In this document: one piece after another, positions 1-8,627 of the stretch
Layout of the letters: each line of letters begins with the position of its first letter
Position numbering within the stretch: the first letter of the stretch is position 1
Assembly (NCBI RefSeq): GCF_003946325.1
Contig: NZ_RHNT01000002.1
Coordinates: forward strand, 1 to 64,000
Source: Companilactobacillus furfuricola
GTDB lineage: Bacteria; Bacillota; Bacilli; Lactobacillales; Lactobacillaceae
DNA: 64,000 nucleotides
Direction of reading: 5' to 3'
Notes under the pieces: model-generated
Told to the model about the DNA's origin: nothing
Database searches by the model: none
Seen by the model: only the letters and a program-made list of their open reading frames with translations
Program-made: the position numbers and the translations under genes

Positions 1-10
1 GAAGTACTTA

Positions 11-40
11 GAGTATCGGGTGCGACCGATGCTCTTTTTT
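11..40 (+). terminator. Rho-independent terminator of a gene left of the window
   Basis: A nine-pair stem, GAGTATCGG against CCGATGCTC (one G-T pair), is followed by six Ts. It would end a transcript coming from outside the window on the plus strand. Confidence 0.75.
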
Positions 41-56
41 ATACATATAATTATAT

Positions 57-108
57 CAAAAAGGGTGTTGTATCAGAGCCTGACGGTTCTAATACAACAC
101 CCTTTTTT
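57..108. terminator. Bidirectional terminator downstream of fructokinase
   Basis: GGGTGTTGTAT pairs perfectly with ATACAACACCC, flanked by A-runs on the left and a T-run on the right, so it can work in both directions. It lies beyond the stop codon of the minus-strand fructokinase gene. Confidence 0.8.
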
Positions 109-157
109 GGAGACTTATGTCACAGCCTCTTTTTATGAGATTTTATTTACGTTTTCT

Positions 158-190
158 GGTTAGTAGTTGACTAACCTCGTTGCGCTCTCT
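158..190 (+). repeat. Fragment of family A repeat (right end only)
   Basis: The stretch matches the right foot of family A copies: a GTTGACTAACCTCG-like block followed by TTGCGCTCTCTG. No left half is present, so it looks like a remnant. It sits immediately after the fructokinase stop codon. Confidence 0.4.
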
Positions 191-192
191 GA

Positions 193-1065
193 TTATTCTT
201 GTAGTTCGCGAATTGCTAAGGCAAAGTCACCAACGGTTGCAGAGCCATTGTTTTTAACTAATGGCATCATGATGTATTTCTTTAGATCTGGTACGTCAAC
301 GTAATCATTAAGTAATTCTGAGAATTGTTCACGGACTTTGTCCAAGAATTGTTCGCTAACTACGCCACCACCGAAGACGATTTTGTCTGGACGGAGGATG
401 AGGGTTACTTGAATGGCAGCTTGTGCTACATAGTAAGCCATGATATCCCATGTGTGGTCTGATAGAGGTACATCTTTACCGGGTTTATTTAAACGTGCGT
501 CAAAGGTAGGTCCGGCAACCAATCCTTCAAGACAGTCGCCGTGGAATGGGCAGATCCCCTTGAAATCTAAATCATCAGGATGGCGTTTAACGAAGGTGTG
601 TCCCATTTCGGGGTGTCCAATGTTTCCGATGAAGTGACCATTTTCAATAGCGCCACCACCGACACCAGTTCCGATCGTGTAATAAACTAATGAATCGATT
701 TTTTCATTTGATAATGTGGACATAACGTATTCGCCATAAGCTGATCCATTTACGTCAGTTGTCCAAAACATTGGCACGTCTAATTCTTTCTTCAATGTTC
801 CTACGAAATCAACGTTGGCCCAATGTTTTTTAGGCGTCTTTGTAATATATCCATATTTTGGATGATTCTTTCTTTGTTCGATTGGTCCAAATGATGCGAT
901 ACCAATTGCTTCTACGTCAAATTGCTTGAAGTAGTCGATTGTTTTACGTAATGTTTCCTCAGGTGTTGTTGTGGGGAAATGTACGCTATCTTTGATGCTG
1001 TAATCTTCGTTTCCTACTGCGCATACGAATTTTGTTCCGCCGGCTTCTATACTTCCTACTAGCAC
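193..1065 (-). CDS. scrK: ROK-family fructokinase
   Basis: This cytoplasmic sugar kinase phosphorylates fructose to fructose-6-phosphate with ATP, feeding sucrose or fructose into glycolysis. The 290-residue protein has the ROK N-terminal phosphate loop (EAGGTKF, residues 7-13), the catalytic Asp in TTDVNG (about 104), the GTGVGGG loop (about 132-138) and the zinc-binding cluster typical of the fructokinase branch (His156, Cys172, His175, Cys178). The length is normal for the family. The chosen start is a GTG about 10 bases after an AGGAGG site. The gene stands alone, with a strong terminator beyond its stop. Mannokinase or a broader hexokinase activity is possible for this branch, but fructokinase is most likely. 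Confidence 0.9.
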   Translation of the reverse strand: MLVGSIEAGGTKFVCAVGNEDYSIKDSVHFPTTTPEETLRKTIDYFKQFDVEAIGIASFGPIEQRKNHPKYGYITKTPKKHWANVDFVGTLKKELDVPMFWTTDVNGSAYGEYVMSTLSNEKIDSLVYYTIGTGVGGGAIENGHFIGNIGHPEMGHTFVKRHPDDLDFKGICPFHGDCLEGLVAGPTFDARLNKPGKDVPLSDHTWDIMAYYVAQAAIQVTLILRPDKIVFGGGVVSEQFLDKVREQFSELLNDYVDVPDLKKYIMMPLVKNNGSATVGDFALAIRELQE

Positions 1066-1146
1066 TATTTTGTTGCCTCCTGATATTAGTGAAATGATAT
1101 TAGAATATTATCATTGTCATGATGTTATCGTCAAATTTTCTGAAAA

Positions 1147-1200
1147 TTGTTGGGGATGGTGGTTCATTGCCAGACCTCGGGGAAGTGATAGTGGTTAAGG
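1147..1200 (+). repeat. Possible fragment of family B structured repeat
   Basis: A segment reading TTGGGGATGGTGGTTCATTGCC resembles, over more than 20 bases, the left end and left flank of the complete family B copy at 49731 (TTGGGTGGGGG then TTCATTGCCGG). The similarity fades soon after and no closing stem is seen, so I treat it as a degenerate left-end fragment. Confidence 0.35.
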
Positions 1201-1229
1201 TATTTTTTATAGTAAGGCTTGCTTTAGCC

Positions 1230-1293
1230 AAAAAAATAACCTCATCCTTTTTCTTGAATCGTACTGATTCAGGCTTTTTGATGAGGTTATTTT
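1230..1293. terminator. Long bidirectional hairpin terminator
   Basis: AAAATAACCTCATC pairs perfectly with GATGAGGTTATTTT, and a second inner hairpin (TGAATC with GATTCA) forms inside the loop. A and T runs flank both sides. It would end the minus-strand flippase transcript. Confidence 0.8.
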
Positions 1294-1339
1294 CATTTTT
1301 TGAAAAAGTAGAAAAGCTTTGTTTCATTTCTGTAATTTT

Positions 1340-2941
1340 TTAATAGATCTCGGTGTTTTTGATTTTCTTTAAGATGTTTAATGATCCATCTTTGTAGCCA
1401 AGGAATCCGTAGATTGCGATCCCTATGATTGCGCCAATTGACAATACTATCGTTGCTCCAACTTTGTAGCGAACATCTATCGCTAGTGAGAGTAAATATA
1501 CTGCTGCTCCTACTAATGCTAGCATGACGGTGCTATTTACGGTTATTCTTAACAATCGTTTAGCTAAGTCCTTGTTTACGATGTTGAATTCTTTGTTGAT
1601 CAATCTGAAGGCAAAGTGGCCCATTATTGCGAAAGCTAAAATCGATGATAGTAGTGGTCCGTATACACCTAGATATAAAGTCAATGGTAACTGGAGAACT
1701 ACTTTGATGATGTATGACAATAGTAAGAACCACATTGATGTTTTTACGTGATGCGTTACTTGAAGGATATTTTCTAAGATCATGAAAATACAATAGAAGA
1801 TCGCTTCAATGCATGACACGGCTAGGACATATCCTCCTTGCGTACTTGGTCCATAGAATAGGGTCCATAATGGTGAACCGATAGCGATCATTCCAAAAGT
1901 TGCTGGTAAGATCAAGAAAATAGTAAATTCGACAATATTTCGCATTAATTTTTGGATCTGCTTGTTTTCTGCTTTTCGACTGATCAGAGCTGAAAGGGCA
2001 GGGATGACAGAAGCTGAAACGGAGATAGCTAGTGAGACTAGGACCATGATCAACTTGTTAGCTTGAAATCCGAACATAGCATATAAATTATCGATAGTCT
2101 TAGTGCTAGCGTGGATGATCTCTTGGTAGATCCAGGAGAAGGTCGTTTGGTCGAACAATTGTAAAACAACCATAATAGTATCGACTAGTAAAAACGGAAT
2201 GGCTGATTTTAGCATCGCACCAAAACTGATCTTGGCTAATTGCTCTTCATCAGTTGTTATCACTTCATCTGCAGGGTCGATCGTTTTTCTGACCCGCCGT
2301 CTCATCCAAAGCAAATAGGCATATGCCAAAGTTGCTCCAATAAAGGATGCTAGAGTCGACTGATTAACGGCTTGCATGTAATTTCCGTTTTGAACGATCA
2401 TGATCATATAAGTTGCGTAAAGCATGTAAGCAACTCGAGCAATTTGTTCGATAACTTGGGAAAAAGCCGAGAGCGAGATGAACGCATATCCTTGAATATA
2501 ACCTCTTAAAATACCTAGAGCAGGGATGACTAGCATCGCGATACTTAAATATTTTATCGGAGTAACGACACGCATGTCTCCAGCAGCAAATATGATAGCG
2601 ACATACTTAGCGCCAAAGAACATGATGGCAGCTAAAACAATACCGATCATGGTCATATAAAGACTATATTTCTTTAGGATCTTTTCACTTTGCCGATAAT
2701 GACCGAGTGAATTAGAAGCCGCAACTTCCTTGGAAATAGCAGAAGGGATCCCTGCTGTTGCAATGATCAAGAATAAATTGTAAATGTTATAAACTCGAGC
2801 GTATAAGGCATTTGCGACACCAACGGCAGCAGCACCGATCCAAATATTCCAAGGGATGATATAAACAACACCTAGAACTCTGGAGACGATCCCACTGAGT
2901 GAGATCCAAACAGAACTTTTTAACAGTGAATCTTTTTTCAT
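1340..2941 (-). CDS. MurJ/YtgP-type polysaccharide or lipid II flippase
   Basis: This integral membrane protein of the MOP exporter superfamily probably flips lipid-linked cell-wall or polysaccharide precursors across the membrane. The 533 residues hold about 14 hydrophobic segments. The N-terminal KSSVWISLSGIVSRVLGVVY stretch and the following GIPSAISKEVA block are typical of the SpoVB/YtgP branch, whose Bacillus member acts as MurJ. A basic loop lies around residue 215 (RRRVRKTIDPADE). The start at 2941 is MKKDSLL. It is transcribed alone on the minus strand and ends just before a bidirectional hairpin. A role in exopolysaccharide export rather than peptidoglycan cannot be excluded. Confidence 0.82.
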   Translation of the reverse strand: MKKDSLLKSSVWISLSGIVSRVLGVVYIIPWNIWIGAAAVGVANALYARVYNIYNLFLIIATAGIPSAISKEVAASNSLGHYRQSEKILKKYSLYMTMIGIVLAAIMFFGAKYVAIIFAAGDMRVVTPIKYLSIAMLVIPALGILRGYIQGYAFISLSAFSQVIEQIARVAYMLYATYMIMIVQNGNYMQAVNQSTLASFIGATLAYAYLLWMRRRVRKTIDPADEVITTDEEQLAKISFGAMLKSAIPFLLVDTIMVVLQLFDQTTFSWIYQEIIHASTKTIDNLYAMFGFQANKLIMVLVSLAISVSASVIPALSALISRKAENKQIQKLMRNIVEFTIFLILPATFGMIAIGSPLWTLFYGPSTQGGYVLAVSCIEAIFYCIFMILENILQVTHHVKTSMWFLLLSYIIKVVLQLPLTLYLGVYGPLLSSILAFAIMGHFAFRLINKEFNIVNKDLAKRLLRITVNSTVMLALVGAAVYLLSLAIDVRYKVGATIVLSIGAIIGIAIYGFLGYKDGSLNILKKIKNTEIY

Positions 2942-3011
2942 AAAATTGTACCCATTCTAAATCAATATGTAGTTAATTATAATTGAAATCATCAAACTTA
3001 GTGATTCTTTT

Positions 3012-3383
3012 TTAAGCGTAGAAAAAGATTACGAGTAATAAACTGATGAGTGCCGGTAATCCTTGGAGTAAAATGATTTTTTTCGTAGCGGTTAAGGCAC
3101 CAAAAATGGCTACGATCAGAACAAATGAAGTTAATAGGATCAAAATATATTTAAGCGTGACACCGGTGAAGAATAAAATCATTAGTAATATCAAAATACC
3201 CAGCATCGCATTGTAGATGCCTTGATTGGCTAGGGCAGTTTTAGCATTTTTGTTTTTCACAAATTCCAGTGGCATGTCAAAGGCTTCGGCTTGTTTAGTT
3301 GGAGTCCCAAAAATCTCGAAAAGTCCAATGCCGATGTGTTCTAGACCTAATAGTGCAACGATGAATAATGTAAATATTTCCAT
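3012..3383 (-). CDS. DUF1304 family small membrane protein
   Basis: A 123-residue protein with four hydrophobic segments. The N-terminal LFIVALLGLEHIGIGLFEIFG segment carries a membrane-embedded Glu-His, followed by a polar KNKNAKTALANQGIYNAMLG block, both characteristic of DUF1304 proteins. The biochemical role of the family is not known. A GGAGG-type site precedes the ATG at 3383. It lies between the flippase and the MazG-like gene on the same strand with gaps of about 70-80 bases, so it may have its own promoter. Confidence 0.75.
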   Translation of the reverse strand: MEIFTLFIVALLGLEHIGIGLFEIFGTPTKQAEAFDMPLEFVKNKNAKTALANQGIYNAMLGILILLMILFFTGVTLKYILILLTSFVLIVAIFGALTATKKIILLQGLPALISLLLVIFFYA

Positions 3384-3462
3384 TTTTGATGCCTCCTTTT
3401 CATTTGTATCTTCATGATAAACTTGTCATTGAATTAACACAATTTGTATCCCCGACAAAAAG

Positions 3463-3765
3463 TTAATCTGCGGTTATCATAGCAATTTTTTCTGAAAAAT
3501 CACCTTTTTGCATACTTTTTGCGTGACGCATACTATCCATTTCTTCATATGTGATGGATGAATCCTCTAAAATAGCGTGAATCAATTCTTCTAAGTCGCC
3601 TAATTCTTCAACTAAATTAGCTCTGGATTCAGCTTTTTCAACTTCCTGAGCTTCCTCAGCTAGCTTTTTCCGTAAAGCAATGCGAAACTGTGCATTCGAC
3701 AAAATTTTGAATTTCGCTTTATCCCCAACGATATCCGGAATTTTATTACGTACTAATTTTTCCAA
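3463..3765 (-). CDS. MazG-like nucleoside triphosphate pyrophosphohydrolase
   Basis: A 100-residue all-helical protein of the COG4997-type NTP-PPase group. It starts with the family hallmark KLVRNKIPDIV and carries KLAEEAQEVE (about 34-43) and ELGDLEELIHAI (about 53-64), the EExxE...ExxD pattern that binds magnesium. It probably hydrolyses (d)NTPs to monophosphates as a house-cleaning enzyme. It is a stand-alone gene with a GGGGGATC-type ribosome site. An imperfect palindrome, TTGGTTGATACCAA, lies just upstream at about 3784-3797 and could be an operator. Confidence 0.82.
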   Translation of the reverse strand: MEKLVRNKIPDIVGDKAKFKILSNAQFRIALRKKLAEEAQEVEKAESRANLVEELGDLEELIHAILEDSSITYEEMDSMRHAKSMQKGDFSEKIAMITAD

Positions 3766-3839
3766 AATTAGATCCCCCCTAAATTGGTTGATACCAATAT
3801 TATCATATGGGTCAGGAATCTACAAAGTTGGGTGGATGG

Positions 3840-3879
3840 AAAAAGAGTGCTCTCCCATGGGGGATCGCACTCTTTTTTT
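3840..3879. terminator. Hairpin terminator
   Basis: AAAAAGAGTGC pairs with GCACTCTTTTT and the loop contains a further CTCCC/GGGGG pairing. Runs of A and T on the two sides make it usable in both directions. It lies in the roughly 575-base gap between 3765 and 4342. Confidence 0.7.
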
Positions 3880-3983
3880 GAGTTTCGGATTATAAAAAAT
3901 TGGCCTTTGTTTGGTGGTTTGTAAATGATTAATTGTTTGGACTGAACTTTAATAGTTTTTCGATCAACGCTTAATTATTTATG

Positions 3984-4054
3984 CCAAACATGGGTAGTTT
4001 AATCGCCAAACTCTTAATTATATATACCAAACGGGTTTAGATTTGTTGCCAAAC
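3984..4054 (+). repeat. Helically phased CCAAAC array
   Basis: CCAAAC occurs at 3984, 4006, 4027 and 4049, intervals of 22, 21 and 22 bases, about two turns of DNA. A weaker unit (CGATCAAC) lies one period to the left at 3961, and two inverted GTTTGG motifs occur at 3909 and 3935. No gene overlaps it. It sits immediately left of two family A repeats. Function unknown; degenerate binding sites or remains of an old tandem repeat are both possible. Confidence 0.4.
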
Positions 4055-4066
4055 GTTGCCCGTTTT

Positions 4067-4195
4067 ATAGTGGAAACGAGCTCCGGGAGATAGCGGCCTC
4101 CGGTTTAGAAACTGTCAGCAGGCACGGCTTTGCCGCACCTTGGGTGCTGACAGTCCCTAAATCCTCAGCAGCTGACCATCTCCCTGCGCTCTCTA
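4067..4195 (+). repeat. Family A hairpin element, copy A1 (type 1 core)
   Basis: The element begins TATAGTGGAAACGAGC and ends GCGCTCTC. Outer stem: GAGC (4078) with GCTC (4188), and GGGAGAT (4085-4091) with ATCTCCC (4178-4184). Invariant blocks AGCGGCCTCCGG and TCCTCAGCAGCTGA flank an inner stem, GGTTTAG with CTAAATC, then CTGTCAGCA with TGCTGACAG, capped by CGGCTTTGCCG. It is non-coding; apparent reading frames across it are artefacts of its composition. Seven more copies are listed below. Confidence 0.85.
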
Positions 4196-4196
4196 T

Positions 4197-4322
4197 TTTG
4201 AAACGAGCTCCGGGAGGTAGCGGCCTCTGGTTAACACGTGTGGTCGCGGGGCGGCTTTGCCGCACCTTGTGCGACCACTCGCGTTAATCCTCAGCAGCTG
4301 ACCAACCTCCCTCCGCTCTCTT
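4197..4322 (+). repeat. Family A hairpin element, copy A2 (type 2 core)
   Basis: Outer stem: GAGC (4205) with GCTC (4315), and GGGAGGT (4212-4218) with ACCTCCC (4305-4311), a compensatory change relative to A1. The core differs from type 1: GGTTAAC with GTTAATC, then TGGTCGC with GCGACCA, capped by GGCGGCTTTGCCGC. It is in tandem with A1 in the same orientation, 20 bases from the stop codon of the minus-strand SLAP gene. Confidence 0.85.
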
Positions 4323-4341
4323 TTTTAAATCGCGCTCTTTT

Positions 4342-5871
4342 TTAATGAACGTCAGTAGAATTGATCCATTCGTTTGTTGATACACGATACATTGATGCGC
4401 CGTTGATTGTGGCTGTTCTGTCTGTGTACCATGCTGTGTTTGGTGCTAATGAACGAGTTGATTTGTTTCCGTCTGTTGTGTATAGGGCTTTGATCGAGCC
4501 TGAGTTTGTTGTGATGGTTGCGCTTGTTCCGTTGTATGCATAAACTTGCGATGCTTTGACCCATTCATTTGTTGATACACGGTAGAATGTTTCACCATCG
4601 ATGGTCTTTGTTTGATCTGTTGCCCAGTCGGAGTTTGGTGCTAATGAACGTGTTGTTTGTGTTCCGCCACTACTATAAAGTGGAACGACCCCGCCGTTAG
4701 CGTATGTTGCGACTGTTCCTGTGAATGGTGTTGCTACTGAAGAACCTTCTTTAACTACTTGAACAGTTGAAGAATGTGCTCCTTTTTGCAATGTAATTGA
4801 ACTGTCGGCATCGTTAACTAATTCATAACCTGCAGGTGGTGTAACAGTTTTGCTTTGTCCATCTGCACCAGTGATAGTTGTTGTGTCAATAACGTCACCA
4901 GAGTTGGCATCTTGGAAACTGATCGTTTGTGAACTGTCAGAATTTACGACATGAACCGTACCAGTCTTTGTCCAAGTCATTGGTTCACCGTTCCAACCTA
5001 ATGCTTTGTCAGTACCTGTGTATGTAACTTTGTAGTCGCCGACTTTTGAAGTATTAACATCTGAAGTATCAGCTGTTATGTCAAGTGTGTTACCAATAGT
5101 ATCAGTTGCAGTGATAGCACTTGTGTCTACTTGTTGACCTTTAAGAATTGTTTGATCAGTGTTTGACCATTGGGCATCAAGAACGTTGACAGTTAGAGAT
5201 GTCTCTTCGCTCTTTGTGCCATCTGAGTACTGAGGTTGAACTACTACTGTGTAGCTACCAGGGTAGGCATAGTTGAATTGACCATTATCGACAACGTCAA
5301 CACCAGTTAAATTAGCTTCTGGTGTGATCTTGTATGTATTTGACGAGTTTAAATCAAAAGTCTTGTCACCCTTTTTTACATTAGTAGATGTTTGTCCACC
5401 TTGGAAAGTGATTGCTGATGAATAGGCAATTTTAACAGTTTTGCTTGTACCAATAAGTTTATTGATAGCATCGCCAAAACTTCCGAGATCGATATTCAAG
5501 TCAGGTGTGAAAGTAACTTCAGTACCGTCATCGCTGACCTTTATGTTGGCAGGTATTAGTCCTAAGAAAGTAGGATCTCCACCAATAGCAGCTTTGATAT
5601 TTTCTTCTGTTGGTTCAGTACCACCAACTAGAGTTATTGTGTCTCCTAAGTTAGAAACATTTACACCTGTAGTTGTTGAGCCATCTAAAGAGTTAGTAGT
5701 ACCAGAAATCAAACTTGATAGAGAACTTGTGTCACCTGAAGTTAAGCTTGATAAAATATCAGATAATCCTGCAGCTTGTGATGTTTGTGGTGAAACAGCA
5801 GTTGTAGCAGCTCCCAGAGATAAACTGGCTACAATCGCGGTAGTTAAAACAAATCTCTTTGTCTTCTTCAT
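4342..5871 (-). CDS. Secreted multidomain surface protein with two SLAP-type repeats
   Basis: A 509-residue exported protein. A Sec signal peptide covers about residues 1-34 (MKKTKRFVLTTAIVASLSLG, then an SQA-A type cleavage site). A Ser/Thr-rich segment follows, then a region that may hold bacterial Ig-like folds (VGDYKVTYTGTDKAL near 285), a MucBP-like stretch (about 315-370), and two C-terminal repeats ending YRVSTNEWVKAS and YRVSTNEWINST, matching the wall-binding SLAP/SlpA module of lactobacilli. There is no LPxTG motif, so anchoring is probably non-covalent. The gene is monocistronic. Its role is likely adhesion or cell-envelope structure. The same C-terminal module occurs at 20210-21007 and 32482-32874. 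Confidence 0.83.
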   Translation of the reverse strand: MKKTKRFVLTTAIVASLSLGAATTAVSPQTSQAAGLSDILSSLTSGDTSSLSSLISGTTNSLDGSTTTGVNVSNLGDTITLVGGTEPTEENIKAAIGGDPTFLGLIPANIKVSDDGTEVTFTPDLNIDLGSFGDAINKLIGTSKTVKIAYSSAITFQGGQTSTNVKKGDKTFDLNSSNTYKITPEANLTGVDVVDNGQFNYAYPGSYTVVVQPQYSDGTKSEETSLTVNVLDAQWSNTDQTILKGQQVDTSAITATDTIGNTLDITADTSDVNTSKVGDYKVTYTGTDKALGWNGEPMTWTKTGTVHVVNSDSSQTISFQDANSGDVIDTTTITGADGQSKTVTPPAGYELVNDADSSITLQKGAHSSTVQVVKEGSSVATPFTGTVATYANGGVVPLYSSGGTQTTRSLAPNSDWATDQTKTIDGETFYRVSTNEWVKASQVYAYNGTSATITTNSGSIKALYTTDGNKSTRSLAPNTAWYTDRTATINGASMYRVSTNEWINSTDVH

Positions 5872-6098
5872 AATAGTAATTCCTCTTCTAAATCCAATAT
5901 AACCCTCGATCCGTTATATCGATATTCACCTCTTATCATAATATTTCGACGGTTACTTAACCATGACGTTAGTATTAAATTTTAGATACAAAAGAAACAT
6001 AAAAATTATAACTTAAATCTAACTTTAATTAATAAACCGAAAATAAATTAGTCTTAATTAGTTAAAAATTAGGGGGAATTACTAGGAGATTCGTTTGT

Positions 6099-6854
6099 TT
6101 AACTGTTGATCAAACTCAATATTTGACTGCGGAATGTATCGACCTTTTTTTCTATTTCGAAATCTTCTATATTTTCAGCATCGATCCCTTGAAATTGATT
6201 ATTGAAAATTTCGACAATTTTTTTATCGTGACTATTCATGACGGCAATTTTATTGCTACAACGAATAGCCTCATTTAAATCGTGAGTGATCATTAGAATG
6301 CTAGTTTTTTCTTTAGCCCAGATATCTAATATTAATTTTTGCATCTTAAATCTTGTAAAGGCATCTAAAGCTCCAAAAGGCTCATCCATCAGCAGAAGCT
6401 CGGATTTGTTGGCTAAGACTCTGGCAATGGCTACTCTTTGTTTCATACCGCCAGAGAGTTCAAAGGTTTTTGTATTTCTTTGTTCACTTAATCCGATGAT
6501 ATCTAGCAGGTAACTAACACGTTTTTGGATTTTCTCTTTTGAAAATCCTCTAGCTTTCAATCCAAAACCGATGTTTTTTTCAACTGTCAGCCATGGGTAC
6601 AGTGATGAGTTCTGGAAGACAACGCCTCTATTCCAGTCTGGCTCTGTAATTTTTTCTCCATCCATTAGTAGTTCTCCGTCAGCAGGAATGAAGCCAGCTA
6701 CTGCTTGCAAGATAGTACTTTTCCCACAACCTGAAGGACCAACTAAGACGAAAATCTCATTATCTTGAATCTCAAAATTAGTTTTATCAATGATTTTTTC
6801 CGTTGTATTTGGATATTTGATTGACAGATTGTTTGCTTTAATCAGTGTTTCCAA
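6099..6854 (-). CDS. ssuB: ABC transporter ATPase, sulfonate/taurine/nitrate family
   Basis: This 251-residue cytoplasmic ATPase powers import by the adjacent permease and binding protein. It has Walker A GPSGCGKST (about 39-47), signature LSGGMKQR (about 132-139), Walker B LLLMDEPFGALD (about 153-164) and the switch His in MITHDLNEAI. The sequence is of the SsuB/TauB/NrtD group. The start overlaps the end of the binding-protein gene by 13 bases, implying coupled translation. It is the last gene of a five-gene minus-strand operon that begins with the thiosulfate transporter, which supports a sulfur-compound substrate. Nitrate, thiamine-precursor or other aromatic substrates are handled by relatives, so specificity is inferred. 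Confidence 0.85.
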   Translation of the reverse strand: METLIKANNLSIKYPNTTEKIIDKTNFEIQDNEIFVLVGPSGCGKSTILQAVAGFIPADGELLMDGEKITEPDWNRGVVFQNSSLYPWLTVEKNIGFGLKARGFSKEKIQKRVSYLLDIIGLSEQRNTKTFELSGGMKQRVAIARVLANKSELLLMDEPFGALDAFTRFKMQKLILDIWAKEKTSILMITHDLNEAIRCSNKIAVMNSHDKKIVEIFNNQFQGIDAENIEDFEIEKKVDTFRSQILSLINS

Positions 6855-7849
6855 AATTGATCACCACCAAATCTATAAGTGAAATTATTAAATTCATCAA
6901 ATCCAGGTGCATAACTGATCGTCTGTTGACCATACATGAATTTTCCGGCAACTTGCATTTCTTTGACAAATTGTCCGATATTGCGCTTGTTTCCTAAATA
7001 ATTGGTTGAATATTCTTGATCAATTGAGATCCAGTCCGTGCCTTTCATTTGTTTATCAGCATCGCTTACGCTGATCCCCGTCTGTTTGGCGGCGGCTTTG
7101 ACTGCCAAATGGTAATTGGATTTTCTCAATTTATGGGCTTTGGATAATACTTTGACAAATTTCTCGACATCTTTTGGTCGATCTTTGAGAAATTGATCTC
7201 TTACTAAGGTAACGTTTCCCGTTGAATAGCCCCAGTTTCCCAAAGTTGAGCTGTCTAATAGCGTTTTTCCATCACTTTGTAATTGTGTTAAGGTCGGTTG
7301 CCAAGTGTAAGCAGCGTCGATATTGCCTCGTTTCCAAGCTGCCACGATGTTTTGGGTATCCATGTCTAAAACCGTTACCTTGTCTTCTAAATGATACTTT
7401 TTCAAAACGATCATCAAACTATAGTGTGACGTGGAGGCAAAAGGAGTGGCGATTTTCTTGCCCTTCAAATCCTGGATATTTTTGATATTAGAGCTCTTCT
7501 TAACTATTAACTGTTCGTTATTTCCACAAATTTCATTGATCCATAGCAACTTTACAGGGATGTCGGCAGTCAAGGCAACTACGCCATTAGTATCACCCAT
7601 GGTAGCAAAATCTACTCCGCCTGACATTAAAGCCTTATTGGCATCAACGCCCGAATCAAACGTAATGAATTTCAATTGTTTGCCAGGGAATTCCTTTTCA
7701 AAATAATTTAAATTTCTTGCGACAGCAACATCATTAGGCGTATTAAGGATCCCAATTTTAATTTGATCGGAATTATTGTCCGTACTAGTACAAGCCGTCA
7801 AAAATAAAAATAACGACAATATCAGGAGGGTTAATTTACTTTTTTTCAT
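6842..7849 (-). CDS. ssuA: ABC transporter substrate-binding lipoprotein, SsuA/TauA-like
   Basis: A 335-residue NMT1/SsuA-type binding protein. An N-terminal lipobox (LFLFLTAC, Cys at about 20) shows it is lipid-anchored outside the membrane. The ligand-binding fold is indicated by KIGILNTPNDVAVARNL near 33, LMSGGVDFATMGDTN, DLKGKKIATPFASTSHYSL and WKRGNIDAAYTWQPTL, all typical of sulfonate/taurine binding proteins. Its start codon overlaps the permease stop by one base (ATGA type), and it overlaps the downstream ATPase. Operon context with a CoA-disulfide reductase and a thiosulfate transporter favours a sulfur-containing ligand such as taurine or an alkanesulfonate. Confidence 0.83.
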   Translation of the reverse strand: MKKSKLTLLILSLFLFLTACTSTDNNSDQIKIGILNTPNDVAVARNLNYFEKEFPGKQLKFITFDSGVDANKALMSGGVDFATMGDTNGVVALTADIPVKLLWINEICGNNEQLIVKKSSNIKNIQDLKGKKIATPFASTSHYSLMIVLKKYHLEDKVTVLDMDTQNIVAAWKRGNIDAAYTWQPTLTQLQSDGKTLLDSSTLGNWGYSTGNVTLVRDQFLKDRPKDVEKFVKVLSKAHKLRKSNYHLAVKAAAKQTGISVSDADKQMKGTDWISIDQEYSTNYLGNKRNIGQFVKEMQVAGKFMYGQQTISYAPGFDEFNNFTYRFGGDQFWKH

Positions 7850-8616
7850 TAGCTTTTACCTTTCCAAAAAATCCATTTTTGTTCAATTTTTTGGAGGATA
7901 AAATCTAATAATAATCCTAGTCCACCTAAGATCAGAATTCCTAAAAACATTACGCTACTCTTCAAGTATTTGGAAGCATCAATGACCATCCAACCAATTC
8001 CAGAGGTCGAAGCAACCATTTCTGCGGCAACTAAGGTCGAAAAAGATACTCCCATCGCCGTTCTGATCCCGGTGAAAATATTTGGTAAGGCTCCTGGAAA
8101 GACTACCCATCTGAAGACGAACCACGGATTCGCTCCCAGAGACTTGGCACTTAAAATATAATCACTGTTGATGTGTTTTACTCCTTCAACACAGGCTAAA
8201 TAAATTGGAGCAAATGCCGCTAAATAAAGTAAAACTATTTTGGAAGTTTCGCCGATCCCTAACCACAAGATCAAGATCGTATAGTAAGCCAGTGGCGGGA
8301 TGGGACGATAAAACTGGATCAGGGAATCAATGATCGCATTGAAGGTATCCGACGTTCCCGATGCTAACCCTAAAGGGACTGCGGTGATTATTGCCAAAAA
8401 TATGGCTGAGAATAGTCTAAACAAAGTAATCCCTAAATGTTCCCAAAAGGGGATATTGTTATAGCCGTGAGTAATGATGCCAACGAAAGTTTTGAAAACT
8501 TCCTGTGGGGATGGAAATAGGATGGGGGATACCCATCCTAGATTAGTCACAGTGAACCAGACAATTAATATGAAAGCCCAAACAGAAATGGTTAGTGACT
8601 TTTTTTTCATTTCCAC
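7849..8616 (-). CDS. ssuC: ABC transporter permease, SsuC/TauC-like
   Basis: A 255-residue membrane permease with six predicted helices. The EAA loop that docks to the ATPase is visible as YILSAKSLGANPWFVFRWVVFPGALPNI (about 160-187), beginning with the usual A..LGA..W pattern. It forms the channel of the sulfonate-type importer encoded by the next two genes. The start is ATG; the preceding gene ends only 11 bases upstream, so all are likely co-transcribed. I see no monooxygenase (SsuD/TauD) nearby, so intracellular use of the imported compound is not explained within this window. Confidence 0.83.
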   Translation of the reverse strand: MEMKKKSLTISVWAFILIVWFTVTNLGWVSPILFPSPQEVFKTFVGIITHGYNNIPFWEHLGITLFRLFSAIFLAIITAVPLGLASGTSDTFNAIIDSLIQFYRPIPPLAYYTILILWLGIGETSKIVLLYLAAFAPIYLACVEGVKHINSDYILSAKSLGANPWFVFRWVVFPGALPNIFTGIRTAMGVSFSTLVAAEMVASTSGIGWMVIDASKYLKSSVMFLGILILGGLGLLLDFILQKIEQKWIFWKGKS

Positions 8617-8627
8617 AACTCCTATTT

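Noticed and set aside
4065-4265. Open frame on the minus strand across family A copies A1 and A2
   Set aside because: The same Arg/Pro-rich translation appears wherever family A occurs (also at 13421-13663); it is a by-product of the conserved non-coding repeat.
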